A DNA stretch of 64,000 nucleotides, from positions 51,938,490 to 52,002,489 of the forward strand of contig NC_073691.1 in NCBI RefSeq assembly GCF_029784155.1. The letters run 5' to 3'. Shown here piece by piece: positions 44,969-56,036 of this stretch. The position numbers and the translations under genes are program-made. Source of the stretch: Uranotaenia lowii. Taxonomy: Eukaryota; Arthropoda; Insecta; Diptera; Culicidae. A model generated the notes under the pieces. That model ran no database searches and was not told where the DNA came from. It saw only the letters and a program-made list of their open reading frames with translations. Every line of letters starts with the position of its first letter. Position 1 is the stretch's first letter.

Positions 44969-45115
44969 CATGAGATCGAATCTCGATCAGGACATATATT
45001 ATGTGGGTTGGTGGTTTTAGCATTCGTAAGATGCTAGCCATCATATCCTTGAAAGATGTACGCCTTAGAGTTAAGTAAATTAGATCTCTTAAAAGAAACA
45101 AGATGTTTCATTTGC
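44969..45115 (+). repeat. 3' part of the split SINE
   Basis: It starts at the B-box side (GAGATCGAATCTCGATCAGG) and continues with GTGGGTTGGTGGTTTTAGCA and AAGATGCTAGCCATCATATC as in the copy at 62674. Removing the hAT element and one CTATAGGT joins it to 42790-42849. Confidence 0.78.
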
Positions 45116-45339
45116 TTATTCGTTTTTTTTTTATTGAAAAAGATAATATGATTAACGACCATTAAATTAAAAACAACTTAATCTGGTCCTCAATATTCCT
45201 AATTTTTTTTTAAAGAATGATTTGTACATTCAACTGGAGTTTCTCGAAAAAAATGGTCGAATTTCGGCAATACTTAAAAAATAAATTATAAAAATATATA
45301 TGAAAAGTAGAAACCCTTTGAATAGAGCTGTGAGACTGT

Positions 45340-45440
45340 TTTTTTTTTGTTTTTGAGAATCGGGAATTTCGTGAGACCATGCGGGAAAAAGTCGGGAAAA
45401 ATGCGGAAAATGAAAAACTGAAATTGAGTGGCCGCCCTGC
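45340..45440. mobile_element. Right-end fragment of the CAGGGTGG-type element
   Basis: CGGGAAAAAGTCGGGAAAAA then GAGTGGCCGCCCTG resembles the right end at 58480-58536 (GCTGGCCACTCTG). No left partner was identified nearby. Confidence 0.4.
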
Positions 45441-46399
45441 AGAAAATTCTGAATAATTTTAACAATATTTGGTGTAATGTTCGGATGTTTAGAATTTTTT
45501 GCATATTTTTTTTTATTTTCAACAAAACCTACAACATTTTGGGAAAATATGGATAATTACATAACACGAAAACTTAAAAACGCGTTTTTAAATAGCTTTT
45601 ATGTGCTTCTACTACTTATACCACTTTGGATTTGGATTATATTACTTTGGATTTGGTAGCCTTGATTGATTTTACATTGTTAATTTGATAGAATTTTCAC
45701 CTTCTTTAAAAAAACTCTTGGACATGAGGATTAAGCGTCACTCCCCCAAAATTCATAAAATGTTGCTCTAAAACGATACGAAAAAAAATATAAATTGCGT
45801 AGACCTGTGTAATTAATGCATTAAAAGTTATATTCAAAATCATAATCGAACCATTGCAAACGCATTGATGAAAAAATTATTAATACAATCTTCACGGAGC
45901 AAATAAAAACTGGTAACTTAAAAGCTCACCATAAAAACAAATTTCTTCACAACTTCTTGTTCCTACAATTGGCACAGAACTTGACATGTTAAAGTTTTTT
46001 GGTACTAGAAATGGTTCAAGCGTTTCAAAACCGGGGGACTGAGATGGAGAGAGCATTTTTGTATTTGGAATGGCAATGATCAAAATTCCATAATAACTGC
46101 ACAGTTGGCAACAATTTATTTCTCTCTGAGCCCTGATTTCGCTCATTTTAACACAGATTTACTTATTTTCCCGCACAATTGGCCACAATTTACCATAATT
46201 TCAATCATTGGCTGCACAACTTGCGTGATCTTTGCCGTATCTTGATTGATTGATTGATTGATTTATTTATAGAGGCTTTAAATATTTAGTTCATTCGCCT
46301 CTTTTTGCCGTATCTTCTCTCTCCATCTCAGTTCCCTGTTCAAGACCCCTCTCGCTCTCACTTTCTTATATCGAAGAAGAGGGAGCAACCGTACACATA
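45441..46399. other. Unassigned, with a GATT microsatellite
   Basis: A (TTGA)n run lies at about 46243-46263. TTGGCACAGAACTTGACATG near 45968 weakly resembles a Helitron unit. No gene was recognised. Confidence 0.35.
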
Positions 46400-46640
46400 A
46401 ATTACCAATTCCGACAGAACTCGAGAGTGAACCAAGCTGCAAATGAAGCCAAATTTGACATGTGAGAGTTTTTGGGTGTGAGCAATGCTCCAACGATAAT
46501 TGCTTTTCATGAGATGGGATGAGTAGAAATGGGATTCTCTCTTTGCGTATCAACGTCATGATAGGAGGGATTCCCATACAGATGTGCCATGTTACAATGT
46601 TACATCCATAGGAAGAGAGGCAATTTTCGAGATTACATTC
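46400..46640 (+). repeat. Helitron-like repeat unit, isolated
   Basis: CAGAACTCGAGAGTGAACCA, then GAAGCCAAATTTGACATGTG, then GGGATTCCCATACAG resembles one of the roughly 155-bp units in the two Helitrons. No Helitron ends were seen nearby. Confidence 0.35.
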
Positions 46641-49093
46641 TTCTAAAATCTTCTCGACTGTGAGAATGATATTTCAAAAAGAAACCAACCTCAAAAGCTG
46701 CCCTTAATTTGCTCTACTAAAATAGTCTCTCACGATCTTTGCAAAACTTGCAAAACAACTAGCACAAATTTTAGGTGTAATATTTTCTTATTTTTGAGAC
46801 AGAAAACCCAAATATGTTTTCAAACTTATATCTATATTTTAAATTTTTGTACAAAGAATCGGCACACCTTAGTGGGCGATGGGCGTTAGACAAATAAAAC
46901 TTTCATTTGTTTTGGTGGCACCTGTAGGCAACAACTCAACACGGTTTAGTTACGCTAGGGGTTTCCCTCATTTGCGCAAACCATTTCATTGGGGAGTATC
47001 TTCCTGCTGAGCTAGCCGGAAATGTCTTTCGAAAAAAGCTTCAAAACGTCATTCAATTCGAGCTCCCGGTGAAAGAAATAGCTATAAAAATAAATAAGCA
47101 ACTATTCACCCACGCACAGGAGGTTTCGCGAATCGCAACAGCTTTTTACATTATGAATCGAACAATTGTAATCTTAATGTCAGCCAAACATGTTTCTAAA
47201 CTAATCTTAAGCTCTAAAGGTAATACAATCACTAATAATTTGTCTTTTTTTCACTTTCAGGTACGTACCAAGCTAAATGGAGTTCAACAGATAAGTATAA
47301 GTTACTGGTACAAGATGAAACACTTTAACTACCACATATCTACATGTTTCCATTTTTACCTTTAACTTGTTATTCGGTAGAACTTGAGTAGTTAGACCAG
47401 TTTTGCGGTTTACAACCAAAGTTGCCCTATAAAATGTGGCGCTTAAGATTATGTTACCTTTAATGTGTTTTCCAGTCCGTTGAAAGAGAAAAAAACACTC
47501 TCAGATATTCTAAGTGGGATTATACATTTTTTTCAAATGAAACGTGTTCTCATCATTCAGTATAGAAGTGATCAGGAACGTCTCACGATGCTCCAATTTT
47601 GGAACTGAAGTTAAAATGCGTTGTAAATCATTGACGAAATATTAGAAACCTACCTATTGTTGATATCAAGAAACCGCCGCTGTAAATTACTGAGTTAAAG
47701 TATTCCACGCAAAATTTCCGTTATGGCTAACACGATCCACGAGTAGTTCCATATAAAATAAAACAACAAATCAAACATGTATGATATAAATCCGCGGCTT
47801 CAACGTTCGGAGTATGCGTTAATAAGTCTACACTGTTGACTTTGACCGACTATTGCCTTTTGCGGAGTATAGCTAGCTAGTGCCTTGGGGTGGCGAAGCT
47901 GTTGATGGATGGAGGAATGAAGACGCAAAAATAAAACTTCCAAATACGACTTAGCAGCCGTTGTGTGAACGAATGGCTCCCCAAACTTGTCGCTGGTTGT
48001 CGTCTTGTCTTGTCTCCGCTGCATCATTCGCGCAGCAAACGTTAGGATGTTTCAGAACGAAACAACTTTAATTGATTGTGACTGTGAATTGTTAGTTAAA
48101 ATTGCGAAAAAAACCCTCACAACGGTTATATAAGGTATATTTATTCTTGTCTGGAAAACCTTTTGGGGCCTATCATGAATAATTTTAATGACCTTACAAA
48201 AGTTGTTGATGATTCAAATGGATTTTTTTTAACTTCATTGTAGGTTCCTATAATTTTTTTTTATTTTTAAACTGCGACCCAGAGATGGGTCTTGACTCAA
48301 ACATTCAGTAAGCGAAACTTTTTTTGTGGAGAAATGAATCCAACTTAGATGAAATTTCAGGGACTAGATAAGAGAAAATCGATGTTGAAAAACATGCGAC
48401 TTGAACCCACATCTTGCGTCTCTCCGAGGCCCATGTATTAACATTCTACTACAGGAGACCAACCTGGCGTATGAATATTATACTGGTTGAGTGTCGATGT
48501 CTATCGGAATGAAGGGAATAGTTCTCCCATGTGATCATAATCATTTTTCTTGGTCTATTTCTATTCCCATCAATCATTCCCAATCAAATAACGATGACGG
48601 AATAACCAACAAAAAGATAAATCTCTGCTATTAGACTATGCGACAAAGGGTGCCCAACTTACCCCATCTAGAGGGGCTGATTTTGCCTCTAGTCAGTAAG
48701 GTTGATGTTGTGCTGGAGTGACCTAGCGATGCTTGTTTCGCTGCCTCTCATGGAACATAACTGCTGTCATTTTCTCTCCATAGATAAAGCTCAAATCTGA
48801 CAGAGATACTGAGCACTTTGAAATGTGCAGCATAGAACTGATGCCACGGTGTTTTGCGCGACAACTCGAGAATCCAGTAGGATTTTTTTCGGTTTGAGGC
48901 AGACATTTTGGGTTTTAAGCACAATTATTCGAATATCCGTTCGAATTTGTGATAATAAACTGATTTATACCTTAATCGGTAAGAAAATTCGCATAAATTC
49001 TTATTCCGCTCAATTACTGATTTTTTTTAAATTTCATTTTCGGAATTAGCACCCGATTTCACGTTTAAAGTAATCTTCAGCTTACTTAGTTCA
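46641..49093. other. Unassigned sequence
   Basis: No gene recognised in about 2.4 kb. A tRNA-like word lies near 48385-48470. A 98-codon frame at 47069-47365 shows no domain. Confidence 0.4.
48385..48470 (-). repeat. tRNA-like fragment, probable SINE remnant
   Basis: The reverse complement contains GTGGGTTCAAGTCGCAT, a T-arm-like word with four of five stem pairs. About 50 bp upstream lies TCTCCTGTAGTAGAATG, a poor A-box match. The full cloverleaf does not fold. Confidence 0.3.
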
Positions 49094-49120
49094 TGTTGAT
49101 ACTTACGGTTTCGGACCCCC
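49094..49120 (+). repeat. Remnant of a copia 5' LTR
   Basis: TGTTGATACTTACGGTTTCG matches the start of the 3' LTR at 50644 (TGTTGATACTTACGGGTTCG). After about 27 bp the sequence switches directly to pol, so most of the LTR, gag and the 5' half of pol are deleted. Confidence 0.65.
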
Positions 49121-50643
49121 CGTAGAACCGTTTATCTCCCTCGAGAAACTACTCAGCGCTACGTGGCTAACGTGGCCCCTGTTGTTGATGGGGGGCTACC
49201 TCAGAACATCACTGAGCTGAAGCGCCGGGACGACTATGATTCCTGAATGTAGCCATTGACGAGGAGATGACCGCCTTGGAGGAGAACAAGACTTGGGAAG
49301 CAGTCACTTCACCCACGGCACGGGTCACAAGAAGCCCATCTTGTCGAAGTGTGTGTTCACCTTGAAGGACGATGGGCGATACGAGGCTCGGTTGGTTGCG
49401 AAAGACTGTCCCCAAAGACCAGGATTGGTCTATTGGGGGAAAATACGCTCCGGTCGTCAAGATGGGAAGCGTTCGGACCTACTTGGCGTTGGCGAACGAA
49501 TTCGACATGGTCGATCATCAGATGGACGCCAAAACTGCAATCCGAAATGGAAATTTAGAAGAGATCATCGTTATCTTCATGTAGTTGCCAAACGATGACG
49601 TCGGCTAGTCGGAGGTCGTTCAACTGAGGAAAAGCCTTTACGGCTTGCAGCAAGCGGGTCGTGCTTGAAACCAGCGATTTGAAGACGAGATAAGAAAGGT
49701 TGGTTTCTATCCGTTGAAGAGTGATTAGCTGCGATTACAGATGTTTGTCCTGCAAGTGAGGACTCACCCTCATCTTGTACGTAGATGACATCCTTATTAC
49801 CGGAAAAGACGTTTCAGAGGTTATCTGGATCAAGATGGAGTTTGGAAAGCTATTCCAGATGAAGGATCTTCTGGACGTCAAGACTTTCTTGGCAATGACC
49901 ATCAAACGAGAATTCACCAAGAGTATCATCTAGATTTCGCTATCAGGATACGTCGAGAAGGTTCTGCAGCGATTTGGTATGGCCGACTGTAAACCCGTTG
50001 GCACACCGCTCGACATGAACGTTTGCTGGGCAAAGCTGAACGATTGTGAGGCTATCTGCGAACAGTCGTATAAAGAATTGATCGGTTGTCTACAATATCT
50101 GGTGACATATTCGAGTTCCAAGCCAGTCCGGCGGATTGGCACTGGTAAGGCCTTAAGCGTGTTCAACGATACCTTCGAGGTACGACCGATACAGCGTTGG
50201 TATTCCACAGAAACGCGAAATCGGATCCACTAATAGGATTTGCAGATGTAGGCTTTGTATACGATTACCATGACCGGAGATCTGTATCAGGCTACGCATT
50301 CATTATCTTTGAGAAGCTAATTCCGTTCTCAACGAAACGTCAGCAGACGGTCAGTCTGTCATCGACCGAAGCAGAGATAGGAGACCTTTGCCATGCATTC
50401 AAGGAAGGTTTGTGGTTAACAAACTTCCAGGGTGACAACATCCCTTGCATCCAGTACCTGGAAGAGGCGCGGACCCATCTGGACGTGAAGTATGCGTTTA
50501 TCAGGGATATCGTGAGAAGCGGTCAGCTTTCTTTACGACACATTGCGACTGACGATCAGCCAGCTGATAAGTTCACGAAGGCACTACCTAGAGCGAGGCA
50601 TGCGAGGCTGTTTAGCATTCTCAATGTACGAATTGAGGGAAGG
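49121..50643 (+). pseudogene. Ty1/copia pol remnant: reverse transcriptase and RNase H
   Basis: Frames shift several times, but the copia order is clear. First is ALEENKTWEAV (about 49276-49310), then DDGRYEARLVAKDCPQ, and KYAPVVKMGSVRTYLALANE (about 49443-49500). VDHQMDAKTA follows at about 49510. YVDD occurs at 49778-49789 with the usual LYVDDILIT context, then FGKLFQMKDLLDVKTFLAMT, then ERFGM-type ADCKPVGTPLDMN (about 49980). RNase H follows at 50197-50649: IGFADVGFVYD, then KQQTVSLSSTEAEI-like, then HLDVKYAFIRDIVRSGQLSL, then PADKFTKALP. Stops and shifts near 49330, 49585, 49930 and 50200 make it non-functional. Integrase and gag are absent. Confidence 0.88.
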
Positions 50644-51002
50644 TGTTGATACTTACGGGTTCGACCTATTTCGGATTTTTTGGCGGAAATTGTTATCGGA
50701 TCATTCCGATCTACCGTTTCCACATTGCTGCCGATTACGACAAAACCAAAACAATATTTGTTTGGGTTTTCCACTCTTGCTTTGCTATGAATGTTTACAT
50801 CATAACACGGTTAAGTAAACCTACTCAAGTTAGGTTCGTGGTAATACAGCAGTGTTGCCAGATATTCTGAGTGGTTAGCTTAGAATATCACACATAATTG
50901 AGAACATTAATAGGTGAGGATATAACTTCAGTAATGCGTAGCAATCGCTAATGTAATGTGTAGTCTTGACGAACGAAACGAATAAAGATTTACTCTAAAG
51001 CA
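50644..51002 (+). repeat. Probable copia 3' LTR
   Basis: It begins TGTTGATACTTACGG directly after the polypurine stretch TTGAGGGAAGG that follows the pol frame. An AATAAA word lies near 50981. The 3' edge (about 51002) is uncertain because the next element starts within 10 bp, and no 5-bp duplication was confirmed. Confidence 0.6.
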
Positions 51003-51011
51003 CACCCATGA

Positions 51012-51985
51012 CACGATGAAATTGCCACACGCAAAATTGATTCGCAAAATTCGAGTTTTTATCCGATTGCCATAAAATTTTCAGGGATTGAAAAATAACT
51101 ATCAACTTCATTTTACCAGTAGTGGCATAAGGAAAAATCCGACAAGAAGATTGTTGGGAAGTTGTGGGCCTTCAGGAGAGGAAGCAGCCGCTTCTGTAGG
51201 CACTCTTTTATGTGTCCGTTCATCGTATCCTGGGTCACGAAAGGTGCACTCCGCTTCCCGTACGTGCAGACCAGGAACTTATTTGCAAATTTGGACATGT
51301 TCTGAGTGCGGACGTGCTCCGAAACGCTGAACTTATCCTTGGCCTTGAAAACAGGTTGCCGGGGATCTGTTTATAGTCGGTCTTCACATATGTTTCGTCG
51401 TCCATGATGCAGCATTCAACTTTCGTCATTATGTTGAGGTACAACTTTCTGGCACGGGTTTTGAAGGACTTGTTTTGCTTATCGTCGCGATTAGGGGACT
51501 TTTGTACCTTGAACGTTCGAAGCCCAGTCTTAGTTTTGGCTTTCTGGACAAAACTTTGGCTTAGGTGCACCTTCTTAGCCACATCCCGAACGGAGGCGTT
51601 CGGGTTTCGGTTGAAGTCCTCAACTACACGGTTGTGATTTTTGGTTGTGTACGGATACTTTTTCTTCCCTTCTGGGCTTCCGATCGGTGGTCAATCGTTC
51701 CTCGAACCGCTTAATCACTCGTGTCGTGACACCGTGGAATTTGCGATTCCCAACGTTTAAGCGATAGAACGATGCGTGAGATCTTTGTTCTCGTGATGAA
51801 TGCTCAGGATTTTATTACGTACGAGCTATTCTTTCGACTCCATTTCCGCGAGTTTTGATCACAGAACCTTAAAACTTGCAGAATGTAAACAATGCACTAT
51901 TAACAAAATCCACCCAAATTTTCATTAAATTCTACCCAAAGGTTAAAAAGTAAGAGTAATGTCATAGTGTGGCAATTTCATCGTG
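51012..51985 (-). mobile_element. Tc1/mariner-type element, internally deleted
   Basis: Exact 19-bp inverted ends (CACGATGAAATTGCCACAC) at 51012-51030 and 51967-51985. The outer edges are eroded: the right side continues GACATCC and the left side differs, so the true TA sites are unclear. It carries the transposase remnant at 51113-51843. Confidence 0.8.
51113..51843 (-). pseudogene. Tc1/mariner-type transposase, broken and truncated
   Basis: Minus-strand reading starts MESKE at 51843, with a stop (TAG) at codon 6. It passes through an N-terminal DNA-binding part (IKRFEERLTTDRKP, then NPNASVRDVAKKVHLSQSF). The catalytic region has CIMDDETYVKTDYKQIPG (first Asp) and then, in another frame, MSKFANKFLV, FVTQDTMNGHI, ECLQKRLLPLL, and FLSDFSLCHYW (second Asp). 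Coding then ends, so the third acidic residue and the C-terminus are lost. The DDETYV and CHY words suggest a mosquito-type Tc1/mariner lineage; the exact lineage is inference. Confidence 0.85.
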
Positions 51986-52093
51986 GACATCCTTTATTCC
52001 CCCACTGAAACCTGCGTTTTCAACAGTTAAAAAAAAAGCTGAAACTAATGTTATATTTCCTTTTTGTTTTCTTATACAATTTGAAACGTTATA

Positions 52094-52888
52094 CAGGGTG
52101 ACAAAAAAGTCCGGTCACACGGGAAAATCTCAATATCTCAAAGAATAAGAATCTAAATCTTAATCTGGCTTTCATAGCTTTATTCAGTAACTCATAAAGA
52201 TACTTCACAGACGATATTTCGGAATTACACCACCTTTATCTGATCGAACCAGCTTCAGACGTCTCGGAAAGTCGTCGCAAGCGGCGCGCACCTGCTTCAT
52301 CGGCATCTCGTCCCAGATTTTCGTGATAACTCGCTTGAATTGCTGCAAATTTGCTGTTTTATAGCCGTTCAGCTTCGACATCATGTATCCCCACACGAAA
52401 TAATCCAGTGGATTCAGATCCGGAGACGACGGAGACCATTCATTCTTCGAAATGAAATCGGTCAAGTTTTTCTCACACCACGCCTGAACAACCTTTGCGG
52501 TGTGGGATGCTGCGCCATCTGTCAGGAAGCAAGACTGAAGTCTTATTTTGGAATCGGGAAACGTTCAGCTTGTCCGCAGGAGCTTGCTGGAGGCTCACAC
52601 TCCAAACTCGATCATTTTGGCGATTGACTGTTTGCTTTAAAACGAACAGCTCTCGTCCAAAAAAATAAGCTCGTCATCATGCGCGCCAAACCGAGCAGCG
52701 ATTACAGCTGCCCTTAACTCTGTCATGGCTCACAACTCAATGTAAACAAACAGCACAGATACGAAACTCTGCCACTTTGGGCAGTAAGGTTAGCCCTTTC
52801 TTTTGACATATAGAAAGCACCAGAGAGATGCAATGTGTAGGCTACAGGCGACCCCAAAAAAGTGTGACCGGACTTTTTTGTCACCCAG
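52094..52888 (-). mobile_element. Second Tc1/mariner-type element, internally deleted
   Basis: The left end CAGGGTGACAAAAAAGTCCG, continuing GTCACAC, is matched by the inverted right end (GTGTGACCGGACTTTTTTGT, then CACCC). TA flanks it (52092-52093 and 52889-52890). The last two bases of the right end differ. It holds the transposase fragment at 52205-52545. Confidence 0.88.
52205..52545 (-). pseudogene. Mariner-type transposase, C-terminal fragment
   Basis: Minus-strand reading gives TDGAASHTAKVVQAWCEKNL (second catalytic Asp region), then SKNEWSPSSPDLNPLDYFVW (third acidic site in the usual SPDLNP-DY context), then a C-terminal tail ending VIPKYRL. The frame is open from about 52545 to 52205, but the N-terminal half and first Asp are missing. 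Residues upstream (52550-52720) are scrambled. Confidence 0.85.
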
Positions 52889-52890
52889 TA

Positions 52891-53389
52891 CTACATCAAT
52901 TTTTCATACTGTTATTTAGTTGGGACGTTCGAACAATTCAACGCAGCATTAACCGTGATGAATACCACCATTAAAAAAGTAAGCCCATTTTTGAAGCTCA
53001 ATAACTTTTTTATTTTAATTCGAATCGTTTTGCAGTCTTCGGATAAAATATTTGTCATAATTTGAGCTTTAAAAAAATGTTTTATTAGATTTTCAATTAT
53101 CAAATATTGATTCTACTTTAAATTGAAAAAAATCAGCGCCATATCGTCAAAACCGAATATGATATGCAAAATCAGACTAGTGACACTTTTCTGTCTGTGT
53201 ATCTTCAAAAGCTCCTTCGCTTCCCACCGATTAGCGGCAGCAACAGTAGCATAAGTAGCAAAATTACTCACTGTTATCAATTGTCAAAACATTTTTGACC
53301 CTTGTTTGTATACCAACAAAAAAAACCGAAAGCAATACTTCAAGTAAACTTTGACTCACCCTATAACGGTCGCCATACAAGCAAACCAC
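52891..53389. other. Unassigned sequence
   Basis: Nothing recognised. Confidence 0.4.
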
Positions 53390-54429
53390 CTATCTGTTCA
53401 TACAAAGGGGAAGTCGTGCTCATATGCCAGCCAGCCAGGCAGCCAGCCAGATGAGGCATAACGAAGTTGTACAAGGTAGTTCAAAGTCGTTGTCGTTCGT
53501 CGTCATTCCAGTCCGAGATATACTTAGTTAGTGTGGAATGGAAGAAGAGCGACGATTGGCCTAAGTTGGTCCGTTGAGTTGGGGGGTTTCGGTAGTCACA
53601 ATCGCTCCGTCTCGCCGCGAGGATCCCCGGGTCGCATTTGACTTCTAACAGAGAGAGAGCCAGAGAGTTTTAAAAGCGAAACCCCATATTGGGCGCGTTC
53701 TGACGATGAACGTCATCCGCGGCTGGATTTTTGTAGGGTTTAGTCACGGTTGATTACGACCGCCAGGATATTATTACAATTTCTTATAGTGGGTGCATGT
53801 TTTGGGTACCGCTAATTCAGTGTAAAGTTTTGAATGGGAAAAGGTGTTTAAACCTCCCGGTGGTGCGTTAACCTATTCCCCAGGAGGTTACCTCGGCCCA
53901 AAAAGGAAGAAAACACGTCGTGACGCATTTTCGGTTCCCTTGAATTCCGGAATCCTTAAAGATTCCCTAAGCCAATAATCCCATTCCGTTCGGTAATTGT
54001 TCTGTAATAATCGACGGACATATGTAAGTCGCCCTGCCCTTCTTGGATAGATTCAAATCGAAAATCGCGGGCAGTCTAGGTGAAGAAGTGCTGAAGAATG
54101 CGTGTGCCAAGTGCGTCGTTGTTGTTGATTCGGTGACGAAGAAGTCGACGTAGACCGCGACGGCGACTTTGTGTGTGCTATTTTTGGAGTTTCCCCCAAA
54201 TTTGGAAGTAGGTAGCAGTGAAATTCAAACGACGACGACGACGTGAGCTTCTGTTTGTTTAGCTTCTTGGGCTGCTTGGGTGTGAAGATTGTAGGGCTGA
54301 GATCTCCAGAAATCGCAGAAAAATTGACTGCTGTGAAGAACCTTAGGAAAGCGATCGTTCCTGGAGAAGGAAGAGCTGGAATTTTGGGGGTCGTTTCCGC
54401 CAGCTAGGGTTGCCGAGCTGCAGTTTTAT
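53390..54429 (+). promoter_or_regulatory. Candidate promoter and non-coding first exon
   Basis: About 1 kb of GC-richer, transposon-free sequence. It has a GCCA repeat (about 53426-53450), a GAGAGAGAG stretch (about 53650), TTTTAAAAG (about 53667) and a (ACG)n run (about 54228-54243). It ends at TTTTAT|GTAAGT (54429/54430). No long frame is open, which fits a 5' untranslated exon. This rests on composition and one donor only. Confidence 0.3.
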
Positions 54430-56028
54430 GTAAGTTAACATCATACATTTTTCTTATCGTTTTTAAAGAAACTTGGGTCTGATTAAGGAAAGTTATAGAA
54501 GAACAATAATCAATTACTGTATAAGTCAAGCGTCAAACGCCGGTAACGAGTAAATTTTACTAGAAGATTCTACAATTTTGATAATTACTCTACTCAGGAT
54601 TTATTTGTACATCTAGCGATTAAATAGTCGCAGTTATTCCTAGCTAATTTTCTGGTTATAATAAGGATATTTTAATGACGAATGTCACTAAGCCGTTTCT
54701 TCCAAAAGAACCCTAGTCTAAATGATCCCTAGGACAAAATAATTTTAAAAAAAGTTTGATTGAACAGATCATATACTTTACATACAACCCCCAACAACAT
54801 TGGAATTTGAAAAGTTTGTAATATTTATGGAAAGGTTCAATTCACCTAAAAATCACAAAACTTCCGGACCGTTATCGTTTTTTTTCTTATTTTTGGTTGT
54901 GTATTCGAAAAACGCAACAATTTGTTTTGTAAATAACTTTTGAATGCATTTGAAGACATTTTCAGAGAAGCTACCTAGTTATGTAACGGTTAGATGTGAA
55001 CATTTTTGTGACGATGTGTTAGTCGTTTTTGAAATAGCGTCAAATGGATAAGCTCATTGACCAACATTTTTGGGAAAGATCGTTAATAATCCAGAGAAGT
55101 CCCAGTGAGAGATCCCAGAACAGCTGGTCATCAACTATTCGTCCAAAGATCTCATGGTCAATCATTTGAAGATACATTGAGGTTCTAACAGTGAGCTAAA
55201 ATTTGAATAAAAGTGCAGATAAAAGATTCCATGAAGCCATGTAAAGTGAAATATTTAATCAAACGCAATTCGAAAATTCCGATTGGAAAAGGGCCGAAGA
55301 GGGTACATTTTTCTAAATTCAGCTGACAAATAAACAGGCTTTACTTCATGTTTTTAAGGTAAAAAAGCTGTACCCTGGTGAAATAAACACAATACCGTGG
55401 ACAAATCGTGCGCAAAATATTTCGACCGCTAGCGTGGAGTTTTTTCGATAAAAATAACGAAATGGATAGCAAAATGAAGTTTTCGGTGGGCACCTATCAC
55501 GGTGGCCACGTAGTCTTTTTCTGCATTGTCTAGCTTCATCACTTCAAACTATTTTAATGTATCCAAAATTCCATGTTATTTCCATCGGCATTTTTTTCTG
55601 AAACGTATCCATAGTTTATGCAGTTAAGTGTTAGAACATTGCTTTTTATTTTTTACCTTATATTTCCGAAGTTGTACGTTCCTGTTAATAGTTGAAACCC
55701 GATTTGGATTAAGTAGCTTTGAAAAAGCTTACGAATCTCAAGAATCAATGAAAAAAGGTTAGTCCTCCTGAATCTGAATTTGGAATTTTCAAATCAAATT
55801 AGTGAGATTATATTATTAAATATTAAATAATGTTTTTTTTAATCATCAGAGTTGATCCTGTAAAATCTGATTCTGCTTTTTTTTTTAAATTCAAACTTAG
55901 GAGCGTATTTTCACGAAACTATCATGTGGGCACTTACACACATCTGGTCCTCAGCACTCCAACTGAAAATTTAAATTTTTTGATTTTTATTTCTTTAACC
56001 ATCTTAAATCCAACCCCGTATTTAGAAG
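54430..56028. other. Unassigned AT-rich sequence
   Basis: No gene recognised. Would be intron if the preceding tract is an exon. Confidence 0.4.
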
Positions 56029-56036
56029 GGTTTTAC

